A DNA stretch of 64,000 bases from Paenibacillus polymyxa (GTDB lineage Bacteria; Bacillota; Bacilli; Paenibacillales; Paenibacillaceae), in assembly GCF_018614975.1 (NCBI RefSeq), contig NZ_JAGGNR010000029.1:1-64000 (forward strand). Direction: 5' to 3'. Both the position numbers and the translations under genes were made by a program. The stretch's first letter is position 1, and each line of letters begins with the position of its first letter. Of the stretch, positions 27,628-35,780 are shown piece after piece. The notes under the pieces are model-generated. The model saw only the letters and a list, made by a program, of their open reading frames with translations. It had not been told where the DNA came from and searched no databases.

Positions 27628-28017
27628 TCATGTGGACAATTCTGTAATATCAACGTTCATATGTTCAGTAAGCATTAAGGTTACATCCACTTTCACTTTG
27701 CTCCATAATAATGTCATTTTATGAATGTAACCTCTCACCGAATAATCTACCGTTAAACTCAGCTCAGATCTCTTTTCATCTATGATTTTAATATGATGTT
27801 CCTTTAGCCTTTGTTTCGATTTGTACATTTCTAAAGCAATTTTCTTTTGGGTCCCGTCCAGGTAGTCAACATACACAGATTTCATTTTGAAGTTTGAAGC
27901 GTATATTTTATGCTTATCTACCTCCAGAGCACCTAAAAGATAAGGGAGTTCTACCACCCTCTTCACGAGTGAAAGTTCCTCAGAAGTCTGTCGCACTTTA
28001 CACGCCTCCTTCTTCAA
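27628..28017 (-). CDS. 129-residue protein of the uvrX-yolD operon, unknown
   Basis: Not recognised. It begins MKKEACKVRQTSEELSLVKR and is mixed alpha/beta by eye, with an alternating hydrophobic C-terminus (KVKVDVTLMLTEHMNVDITE). It overlaps the end of the yolD-like gene by 20 bases and is followed by a terminator, so it belongs to the SOS-type operon. No signal peptide or membrane segment was seen. Confidence 0.6.
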   Translation of the reverse strand: MKKEACKVRQTSEELSLVKRVVELPYLLGALEVDKHKIYASNFKMKSVYVDYLDGTQKKIALEMYKSKQRLKEHHIKIIDEKRSELSLTVDYSVRGYIHKMTLLWSKVKVDVTLMLTEHMNVDITELST

Positions 28018-28345
28018 GTTTTACTGCGACCAATTGATCAAAATCGACCCATTCAAATCCATTCTCCATTTCAATTTTGATTTTCTTTCCAAAGGTACTG
28101 ACTGAAGTGACGATCCCTTGTATATACCGATTACCCCACTCATGAAACACTTCAAAGGTGGCTTGCAACGTATAGTTAAGCGATATATCTATATTTTGTG
28201 CAATAATCTCCCACTCATCTTCGTGAATCAAAGGTTTCACTTGATAGTGAACTTGAGTACGATGCTGTATAATCCGTTCTTTATGTTGTGGAAGCATCAT
28301 GCGGCTCGATTCCCATAATCCATTGGCCTCCAGTTTTTTGCTCAT
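27998..28345 (-). CDS. yolD: YolD-like protein
   Basis: A 115-residue protein of the YolD family: ANGLWESSRMMLPQHKERI near the N-terminus, HYQVKPLIHEDEWEIIAQNI in the middle and IKIEMENGFEWVDFDQLVAV near the C-terminus. YolD-like proteins accompany UvrX-type Y-family polymerases in phages, plasmids and ICEs of Bacillales; their role is unclear but has been compared with UmuD. Its ATG overlaps the uvrX stop by four bases. Confidence 0.85.
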   Translation of the reverse strand: MSKKLEANGLWESSRMMLPQHKERIIQHRTQVHYQVKPLIHEDEWEIIAQNIDISLNYTLQATFEVFHEWGNRYIQGIVTSVSTFGKKIKIEMENGFEWVDFDQLVAVKLEEGGV

Positions 28346-29583
28346 TTGTAATGCCCCCCAATTTTAGATGCTCGATCTATCGCTTGACCCGCAGCTGTAA
28401 TGGAGCTCGCTCGTAGAATGGCAATGTCGCCAAATCGATCCTTAATGTCGTCCATCACCTGATCAATAGCCCGTTTCTGCTCCTGATCATCAAAGAAAGA
28501 TAGTTGATATGTATCCGCGTTGGATAATTGAGAAAGGGATACACCTACACGGCGCACAGGTTGCCCATCCCAGTGTTGATGGAATATGCGCTTGGCTATC
28601 TTGCACACATCAACAGTTATGTTTGTAGGATCAGACAGTTTAACCTGCCTGTGAAAACCCGTTGGATGGTCAAAATCCGCTCCAGACACACTCACGGAAA
28701 CAACACTACCCATCAGCCCCTTTTTGCGGGCTCTTCTACACACTTCTGTACAGATATCGAGGATGACTACTTCGATCTCCCATGCTTCTGTATAGTCTCT
28801 AGGCAGCGTCATACCATTTCCAATATCCTTTTGTGTACTGTGTGTGTTGACGGTTACCGGAGAATTGTCGAGCCCATTTGCGACTCGCCAGATAACCTCT
28901 CCATTAACACCCCACTTACTTCTTAGTTTGGAAAGAGGTGTATTCGCCAGGTCTCTAATGGTTCGGATGCCCATCTTCCACAGATGTTTTTCCATTCTGA
29001 AGCCTATCCCCCACATATCGCGGATGGGCTTATCTCCAATATGCAGGTGTAACTCCTCTTTCTTTAAGTAGAAAATGCCCCCCTCCGCTTTTTTAGCGAT
29101 CATATCGCAGCACAATTTACTGATGATTTTGTTTTCACCAATGCCAGCTCTCGCGTAAACGCCTGTTTCATTATAGATTTTGTCTTGAATTTGCTTGGCT
29201 AAATCGATTGGATCATTACCAAATAGATGCATAGACCCTGTAACATCAGCGAATAATTCGTCTATACTGTACGGTTCCACGAGATCGGTGAACTCCTCAA
29301 TAATGGACATGATTTGAGTGGATACTTCGATGTATTCTTGCATGTGTGGTTTCACAATGATCAGTTCAGGGCACTTCTGAAGAGACTGCCAAAGTGGTTC
29401 CGCGGTAGATACACCTTTAGCTTTGGCCAATGGACAAGCGGCAAGTATAATTCCAGACCGCCTAGCTGGATCGCCTGCGACGGCAAGTGGTCTATTTTTG
29501 TATTGAGGCATTTTCGCCTTTTCGACTGAAGCATAAAACGACTGCATATCGATGAGCATAATGGTTCGTTGCTTAGCCAACAC
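28342..29583 (-). CDS. uvrX: Y-family DNA polymerase (UvrX/DinB-like)
   Basis: A 413-residue Y-family translesion polymerase. The catalytic motif IMLIDMQSFYASVE is at the N-terminus, PYSIDELFADV supplies the second acidic pair, and RAGIGENKIISKLCCD and a helix-hairpin-helix (MWGIGFRMEKHLWKMGI) follow. It resembles UvrX/YqjW of SP-beta and plasmids more than chromosomal DinB. GTG 29583 has AGGAG eight bases upstream; a longer reading from 29640 would begin inside the promoter. Two LexA-like boxes lie just upstream, so SOS induction is likely. Confidence 0.9.
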   Translation of the reverse strand: MLAKQRTIMLIDMQSFYASVEKAKMPQYKNRPLAVAGDPARRSGIILAACPLAKAKGVSTAEPLWQSLQKCPELIIVKPHMQEYIEVSTQIMSIIEEFTDLVEPYSIDELFADVTGSMHLFGNDPIDLAKQIQDKIYNETGVYARAGIGENKIISKLCCDMIAKKAEGGIFYLKKEELHLHIGDKPIRDMWGIGFRMEKHLWKMGIRTIRDLANTPLSKLRSKWGVNGEVIWRVANGLDNSPVTVNTHSTQKDIGNGMTLPRDYTEAWEIEVVILDICTEVCRRARKKGLMGSVVSVSVSGADFDHPTGFHRQVKLSDPTNITVDVCKIAKRIFHQHWDGQPVRRVGVSLSQLSNADTYQLSFFDDQEQKRAIDQVMDDIKDRFGDIAILRASSITAAGQAIDRASKIGGHYK

Positions 29584-29605
29584 TGAAATCACTCCTGTAC
29601 TTTTA

Positions 29606-29653
29606 AGAACGTATGTTTGTATATTATAAACCGAACGCATGTTCTTTATGCAA
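29606..29653 (-). promoter_or_regulatory. SOS promoter of uvrX with two LexA/DinR-like boxes
   Basis: CGAACGCATGTTC (29632-29644) closely fits the Gram-positive LexA box CGAACN4GTTCG; a weaker AGAACGTATGTTTG lies at 29606-29619. On the minus strand a TATAAT (29628-29623) lies between them, with a possible TTGCAT further upstream (29653-29648), so the boxes flank and overlap the promoter. Confidence 0.7.
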
Positions 29654-30022
29654 GAGGTAAATATTTATATTAGGCATACGACGAAGTGATGGATTCAAAT
29701 CATACTAAGTCACACCAGCTTCTCCATCATTTGAACTCCCACCTGTAACACAGTTTTCATTCACAAAGTAAGTTGTTACTTAAATATTTTCTAAGTTGTG
29801 CCCTTCTGTTTCCTTTTAGAAGGGTGCTGTTGAATTATTTATACTTGTTGCAAATCGTTTATAAGCCGTTTTGCCCATGTTTTTTTATATCATTATCCTA
29901 TTTATATGATGGAAAAAACCCAAACGATGAGTTAATCTTACTTGCGTCTCATCATTTGGGCTTTCTTTTCAGCGTACCAATTTAGTCTCACTTTGAGCAT
30001 TTACGTTGCCAACACTTAGGGA
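29654..30022. other. intergenic with one long terminator-like hairpin
   Basis: No gene seen in about 370 bases. At about 29919-29966, AACCCAAACGATGAG pairs with CTCATCATTTGGGCTT, a good bidirectional terminator separating uvrX from the chimeric gene. Confidence 0.6.
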
Positions 30023-30580
30023 TCATATTACTAACGTCTTATATTCATGTGAAGCAGTTGCTCCCTCAATGTGAACTTGATGCCACATCATAAAAACAAG
30101 AATGGTCCATAATTTCCGACTTACATCGACTTTTCCTTCCTTATGGATATCCAACAACTGCAAAACATAGATTTTATTAATCCATTGTTCTACTCTTGAA
30201 GTAGAAATAAGGTTTTTTGCCCAGTCATACCACTCATTCTTAAGCCAGATTCGAGTCGGCACTGGGAATCCAAGTACAATGATATAATATGGTCGTAATT
30301 GGATACGTACTTCTTTCTTCTGAACATGCTTTTTTGGTGCTATATTTAGAATCAACCGAACGAGCACCAATGTAAGTGCAGAGACGCTGTATCGTAATCC
30401 GGCTAGCGTAAAAGGTCCAATATGATGTTGAAACGCAATCTTGTTTAAGATGTACGAGGTCGACCACAGTAAGGTGACTAATACGGCTGCACCCATGGCG
30501 AGGAAATAATGATCTTTGGCTTTACTAAAACGACTTGCACCATCCTTAGTCAAGAGAGTCACCTCGTGCTTCGTGAGCAA
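30023..30580 (-). pseudogene. chimeric frame: EamA/DMT transporter N-terminus fused to asparagine synthase C-terminus
   Basis: Residues about 20-105 are the start of an EamA-type drug/metabolite transporter (YFLAMGAAVLVTLLWSTSYI, GPFTLAGLRYSVSALTLVLV, PYYIIVLG). From FPVPTRIWLKNEWYDW onward the frame matches the C-terminus of glutamine-hydrolysing asparagine synthase (INKIYVLQLLDIHKEGKVD, SRKLWTILVFMMWHQVHIEG). The switch is near 30260. An in-frame deletion joining two genes explains it; neither function can survive. Confidence 0.75.
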
Positions 30581-30985
30581 AGATCCACTCTCTAATACGC
30601 TCCGTTGCCATTGCTAAAGCCTGCGAATGATGATCATTAACTTCAACAGTAGGTAATCCATTTTCAGCAATGGTTAGCCCACTTGGTAACTCAAAGATAC
30701 GAGAATAACCACTCGCTAGTTTGCCTCGTTGACTAAATGCAATTCTCCCTTCTAACACTCCATATGTAAAAGAACTACTACCATCCGGAAAGCGGATTGC
30801 GACTACACTCTTAAATCGAGCTGCACGAAGTGAAGGGTTGGTTACATGTTTTAGTTCCTCAAGCAATTTAACACTTCGATCATCATCGTACCTGAAGACC
30901 ACCGGGCAGTACGAACACCTGGATCTCCGTCTAAAACATTTACACATAATCCTGAGTCTTCCGCAACGATTATCGTAGTTGATGT
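30546..30985 (-). pseudogene. RdgB/HAM1-type non-canonical purine NTP pyrophosphatase, truncated and frameshifted
   Basis: The first frame contains IVAEDSGLCVNVLDGDPGVR; the second continues RYDDDRSVKLLEELKHVTNP, SLRAARFKSVVAIRFPDGSS and SGYSRIFELPSGLTIAE. These are the order and motifs of the ITPase/HAM1 family that removes dITP and dXTP. A frameshift lies near 30890, and the substrate-binding N-terminus is lost where the SgrR fragment begins. Confidence 0.75.
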
Positions 30986-31617
30986 TATCTGAACTGCATT
31001 GGCTTTCAAAAGGGCGTTTTCCTCAATTGGAAGTGATTCTTTTGCAGTTATCGGAACATTTTTTCAATCTCAAGAAATTATTTGGCAAGCTGGAATCGCA
31101 GATTTCACAGCAGACGACTTTACAAGATTTGGGCACAGTATGGAACTGTACTCCACGTAATGTGAAGTGGATCATACGTCGTTTGTGTACCGCTGGGTGG
31201 ATCGCTTGGTCCCCAGGACGTGGACGAGGTAATCGTTCAAAGCTGACAATATTAACTTCCGAAGCGGAGGTGGCGCTTACACTCGCTCAGGAAGCAACGA
31301 GTAAAGGAAGGTTTCATGATGGAATACGATTACTTGAAGAGCATAAAGTGGATGAATTAACGCGTGGTCGTTTTTTACGTTGGCTAGAGGGACAGTATGG
31401 TTACCGAGTCGATAAGAATGAGAATTATCAACTAGACACACTGCAACTAGACACACTGCGCTTGCCTTTTTACCGAAGTATGCCTAATTTAGATCCTGTA
31501 TTTACCCTGCGTCGCACGGAGTGGCATATGGCCCGCCAACTCTTTGACACGCTTGTTACGAAGAATAATGAGGATGACAAAATCATGCCTCATGTGGCTT
31601 ATTATCTTCATCGTTAG
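30979..31617 (+). pseudogene. SgrR-family regulator, N-terminal half only
   Basis: It matches the DNA-binding N-terminus of SgrR/YbdO-type regulators (TLQDLGTVWNCTPRNVKWII, LCTAGWIAWSPGRGRGNRS) and the start of the solute-binding domain (LTRGRFLRWLEGQYG). The frame stops after about 210 residues; the family is usually near 550-600. A perfect 15-base tandem duplication (CAACTAGACACACTG, twice) at 31430-31459 inserts QLDTL. Both ends join foreign sequence. Confidence 0.65.
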
Positions 31618-31619
31618 GC

Positions 31620-31960
31620 GGTCATGGTTGACCCGATCAAAAGAATTTCTCCAAGTTCAGATCGACTACGTATCGGTATCCTTCTTTCATGAACGTTCTA
31701 GCTTTCCTTACCGCATCCTGTCCTCCCCTTTTCGGACGAAATCCATAACTATGCTCCTTAAAACTGTGGATCGAACCATGGGGTTAAGACGTGCGTAATG
31801 ACTTGCTGAAGCATTCGATCTGTCACGGTTGGTAACCCTGACTACCGGACACCTCCGCCGTTGGGTTTCGGAATTTTGACCCGTCGTGCAGGGCTTGGTT
31901 CATAGGTCCCTTCTTCTATGGTTTGCCGCAAGGTTTGCCCGTTTTGCAACGCAGCGTACT
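31620..31960 (-). pseudogene. group II intron reverse transcriptase remnant
   Basis: Shifting minus-strand frames give RRVKIPKPNGGG, SGLPTVTDRMLQQVITHVLT, PWFDPQF and ESRTFMKEGYRYVVDLNLEK, the opening RT blocks of group II intron-encoded proteins. Frameshifts and loss of the catalytic YADD block show it is dead. The segment continues into sequence next to the IS1182 end. Confidence 0.7.
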
Positions 31961-32058
31961 ATGGCGTCTGCTGACTTCTGTACGTTCAGGGTTACGAAGT
32001 TGTCCCCGCCTTTCGTACAGATCTCCCAGGTTAACGGAATCTTTCTCTCGGGCGCACT

Positions 32059-33669
32059 AAAAAAAGAGGACGTAGTCCTCTCAGATTGTCGAGAAACCCG
32101 GTTCTCTTTCGAGAGTCGGGTTTCTTTGTTATCGAAGTACTCGTAATTTCCTCAACCAGCAGGCCAAGAAGGCCATTTAGGTCTTCTTGGCCTGCCGGTT
32201 GAGGTGGTTCGCCACCTTCTTCATATTCTGTACGGCAGCGGTTAGGAGTGCCTGCTCTGTCACATTCACGAGTCCACGCAGCCTAAAATAGCGAAAGCCA
32301 TGCAGTTCTTTGGCATCGGCAAAGCTTCGCTCAATCGTCTCTTTTCGTTTGCGGTACAGCTGCTTGCCCGAGCGGCTCAGACGGTTTTCCCGTATTTTTT
32401 CTTTGCTGTCTTCCCAGACATGGCGGGTCACCACTTTTCGCTGGTTCGCCGAGCGTGTGCAGGAGGTAAGCAACGGACAGCTCCGGCAGATCGCTGGATC
32501 TGAGGCGTACTGTCGGTAGCCTTGGCGGTCTGTGGTGCGGTAAGGCAGCTCTTGGTCCTGCGGGCAGGTGTAGGTATTTAAGTGGGCATTGTACTTAAAT
32601 TTTGTTTTGGGAAATAAACCTTTCACGGGCATGAAACTTCGGTATGCAATTACGCCGTAAATCTGGCGTTCTTCCAAGCCTTTGCAAATCGGGTTGGTCA
32701 AATAACCGGCGTCTAGTGCCACAGCTTCCACGGGAAGACGAAATCGCTCACGTTGTCGGTCCAGGCGCGTGAGGTACGGCACGGAATCATGCACATTTCC
32801 TGGCGTTACATACACATCGGTAATCACATTGTACTTGCCGTCCACCGTGCGGTGGTCCAGATAGAAAAAACCTTCCGGCTTGCCGTCACGTACCATGTAG
32901 CCGCTGTCGGGATCGGTCGTGCTCACCTTCACTTCCTTCGTTTCTTCCACCTCCTCTCGTTCTTTCAGCGCTTTTTTCCGTGTGCTTTTCGGTCTGCTTC
33001 TACCGCTGCATTCAGTTCATTTACATAGTCTTTTGTGTTTTGTAGCACTTCTTGTTTCATGTACTTATGTTTGTTGGCACTCGCTTTTATGTGTGTGGAA
33101 TCAGAAAAGAGCACACGCCCGCCCACCATTTTGTGCGAGATCGCCTGCAACACAATTTCATCGAAAATGTCTTGGAAAATCGACGTATTCTTGAACCGAG
33201 TCCGGCGGTTCCAGCTTATCGTCGAATGGTCTGGAACCTTGTCCGTCAGTCCAAGTCCCAAAAACCAGCGGTAAGCGAGATTGGTCTGGACTTCGCGTTC
33301 GAGCTGACGTTCAGAGCGAATACCATAAAAATAACCGAGGAAAATCATCTTAAAAAGGAGTGTAGGGTCAATGGCTGGACGACCATTGTTTTCACAATAC
33401 AGAGGGCGTACTTTTTCATCAATGAAAGAAAAGTCGATATATCGATCGATTTTACGTAGCATATGGTTTTCTGGAACCAGATCTTCAATGGAGACGAGCT
33501 CGTAGGTTTGTTGTTTCTCTCGGTTTTGACGCAGCATGTGAACACCATCCATTCCTTAAAAGTTACTTATATTATATAACATTAACGCGGTGTCGTCATG
33601 AATTATAAAGGCATGAAAAAGGCTGTCGAGACTTTCTCGACAGCCTGAGAGGACGTAGTCCTCTTTTTT
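32059..33669 (-). mobile_element. IS1182-family insertion sequence
   Basis: About 1.6 kb bounded by related inverted ends: AAAAAAAGAGGACGTAGTCC at 32059 and, inverted, AGAGGACTACGTCCTCTCAG near 33649-33667, each extending into a GTCGAGAAA hairpin. It encloses one transposase gene in two frames and lies between the group II intron remnant and the Gabija-side cargo. Confidence 0.75.
32177..33552 (-). CDS. IS1182-family transposase, two frames (possible -1 frameshift)
   Basis: The first frame (33552-32965) holds the DUF772-type N-terminus: YELVSIEDLVPENHMLRKID, NGRPAIDPTLLFKMIFLGY and the first catalytic Asp region VLFSDSTHIKASANK. The second (32950-32177) has VALDAGYLTN, a cysteine cluster and the Glu region ETIERSFADAKELHG. 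Reading A AAA AAG near 32965-32975 with a -1 slip joins the frames smoothly (GKKALKEREEVEETKEVKVS), giving about 455 residues. That heptamer is a textbook -1 frameshift site, but a one-base deletion in an A run would look the same. Confidence 0.75.
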
Positions 33670-33777
33670 CTGGAATCAACTTACTCTGTTGTTGGAAAAT
33701 GAGCTCCTCAACTTCAAGTACTTCACATTTTTCGATCTTGAGTATTATAGCCACCTTGTAAAATTAGATAGAATACT

Positions 33778-34644
33778 CTATTTGTCAAAAGAACTTGATA
33801 TCGATTCAATATATTCAATTTTATCTTTATTAATATGATAGTGCTTTATTGAATGTGACAAAACCTCTTCTACACTTACTATTATGAATTTGCTATCAGA
33901 AGATGGATATACATACATGTTTTTTAAAATTTCCCCATTACTCAGCCTGATATTTTTTCTTTGATTTGTTCGAAAGAAACTACGGGTTATTTTATTGATT
34001 GGATTCATATAAGCATGCCTTAAGAACAAAAACATAACAAAGGAGAAACCTAAGTACAGATATAAATTCAATTTATTTATTTGAATGACTTCTAATAAAA
34101 GCGATATCGAGTTAGTATGATTCAGTTTATAGTAGGTATTAAAAAAATCAATTAATAATGAGATTGATTGATTGTAAAAATAAATAATTAGAAATGAATG
34201 TATTAAAATTAAAGAAAATACGAAATATCTATAGGATTTTTGTCCGAAGAGTCGGATAAGGAATCTATTAATTGAAATTTGAAACTTGCTATTCTTAAAA
34301 TCGGAATAGCTATATCCAAGTGTAAGACTAAACAACATAAAAAATAAATTAATAAACATTAGCCAAGGGCGACTATCCCCAACTGTATGCGATGAAGTTA
34401 ATACGACGATTATTATTAGAAAGATAATTACTTCATTGATTATCTTTCTAAGTAAATTCAATTGGTTTGATTCAAATAATCTTTCAGGCTCTGATAATTT
34501 GAAAAAATTAATCCCAATGACAACAATAAAAACAATAGCGGTTAATGTAGAAATTCCAGATATATTTAATAACTTTAAATACTCCACTAAGTCATCTCCA
34601 AGTCCAATTAAACTTACAAACTTAGGTATTATATAGAACGTCAT
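33778..34644 (-). CDS. polytopic membrane protein next to the Gabija genes, unknown
   Basis: A 288-residue protein with about six hydrophobic segments: near 8-22, 30-48, 70-90, 96-110, 140-160 and 195-215. The C-terminal soluble tail contains NIRLSNGEILKNMYVYPSSD and IIVSVEEVLSHSIKHYHINK. No family recognised. It is downstream of gajB on the same strand, but an IS630 element now separates them. Its ATG lies within about 20 bases of the IS end and no purine-rich ribosome site precedes it, so its leader was probably lost. Confidence 0.55.
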   Translation of the reverse strand: MTFYIIPKFVSLIGLGDDLVEYLKLLNISGISTLTAIVFIVVIGINFFKLSEPERLFESNQLNLLRKIINEVIIFLIIIVVLTSSHTVGDSRPWLMFINLFFMLFSLTLGYSYSDFKNSKFQISINRFLIRLFGQKSYRYFVFSLILIHSFLIIYFYNQSISLLIDFFNTYYKLNHTNSISLLLEVIQINKLNLYLYLGFSFVMFLFLRHAYMNPINKITRSFFRTNQRKNIRLSNGEILKNMYVYPSSDSKFIIVSVEEVLSHSIKHYHINKDKIEYIESISSSFDK

Positions 34645-34661
34645 TAAGAAACTAACAAAAC

Positions 34662-35774
34662 TTCTACAGTCGCCAAATCGGGTAATACATGGTAAATAAA
34701 CTCGAGGCGGCGATAAACATGAGTAACAAAGAGACTGAACGTTTGAATACAGCCATGAAACAAACCTCAGACAAACGGCTTTATGAAAGATATCTAGCGG
34801 TTCGCCTTCGTTTAGAAGGACACACCTTTGACGAAATCGGTGAGTTGCTTAGTCGTGCGCGTCAAACGATCAGTATTTATTGGCAAGCCTACCAAGCTCA
34901 AGGGCTGAAGGGTCTGGAGATGAATCATTCTCCTGGACAACCGACAAAACTCACGAAAGAACAGCGTCATCGATTAGCCGCGATGCTGGAGCAACATTCA
35001 CCCGTCGATGTGGGTTTTGAGGCTCGTTATACCTGGACCCTGCCGTTGGTGGCGGAATGGATGAACCGAGAATTTGGGGTCACCATGAGCGTGCGCGGGA
35101 TTAGCGCAATGCTCAAACGAATGAACTTTAGCTTTACCAAGGCCACGTACACACTCGCCAATGCTAATGAAGAGGCCCAAGCTTTCTTCAAAAAGCATAC
35201 TTTTGCTCAGCTCAAGAAACAGGTGGAGATGGAAGAAATCGACCATCTGCTGTTTGAAGACGAGTCCATGATTCGTTCGTATCAAGCCCTTCAGTACAAT
35301 TGGTTTCCTCGCGGCAAACAACGCAAAGTGCCAACGTACGGCAAACATGAAGGAGCTAAATTATTTGGTGCTATTAACTACGAAACAGGCCAAGTTCATC
35401 ATCGAGAAGAAGAAAAAGCAGATACGGCTGCTTTTATTCGATTTCTACATGATCTTCTCTCTGCCTATCCAAATGGAAAAATGGCATTGATTTTGGACAA
35501 CAGCCGGATTCATCACGCTACAGTGTTACAACCGTTTTTAAAGGAGCATCCGCGGTTGCAGTTAGTTTTTCTACCACCTTACAGCCCAAACCTTAACCCC
35601 GTTGAAGGACTTTGGCTGTGGCTCAAAGCCGATGTGGTGAACAACATCTTTTTTGAAAAATTTTATAAGATCAGACTTCATGTGAGTCAATTTATGAAGC
35701 GAATCAACAACCGACCGATGGAAACGATAGATCGTCTCCTCGTCAGGTTATAAACTTAATTGCGGTCTATATAG
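34662..35774 (+). mobile_element. IS630-family insertion sequence, apparently intact
   Basis: About 1.1 kb with one intact transposase. Imperfect terminal inverted repeats are visible: TACAGTCGCCAAAT near 34662 and, inverted, TATAGACCGCAATT near 35774, both beginning TA as expected for an element that targets TA. The exact ends are approximate. It sits between gajB and the membrane protein gene. Confidence 0.7.
34719..35753 (+). CDS. IS630-family transposase
   Basis: A 344-residue transposase. An N-terminal HTH pair (RLEGHTFDEIGELLSRARQT, GLKGLEMNHSPGQPTKL) is followed by a winged helix, and the DDE core is intact: FEDESMIRSY, ALILDNSRIHH and LPPYSPNLNPVEGLWLWLK. ATG 34719 follows AGGCGG by eight bases. 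Two degraded relatives lie at 7140 and 52528, but only this copy looks active. Confidence 0.9.
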   Translation: MSNKETERLNTAMKQTSDKRLYERYLAVRLRLEGHTFDEIGELLSRARQTISIYWQAYQAQGLKGLEMNHSPGQPTKLTKEQRHRLAAMLEQHSPVDVGFEARYTWTLPLVAEWMNREFGVTMSVRGISAMLKRMNFSFTKATYTLANANEEAQAFFKKHTFAQLKKQVEMEEIDHLLFEDESMIRSYQALQYNWFPRGKQRKVPTYGKHEGAKLFGAINYETGQVHHREEEKADTAAFIRFLHDLLSAYPNGKMALILDNSRIHHATVLQPFLKEHPRLQLVFLPPYSPNLNPVEGLWLWLKADVVNNIFFEKFYKIRLHVSQFMKRINNRPMETIDRLLVRL

Positions 35775-35780
35775 CTTTTT

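Noticed and set aside
26225..33700. Idea that this is a prophage, from uvrX/yolD
   Set aside because: No structural, lysis, integrase or packaging genes are present; the cassette also occurs on plasmids and islands.
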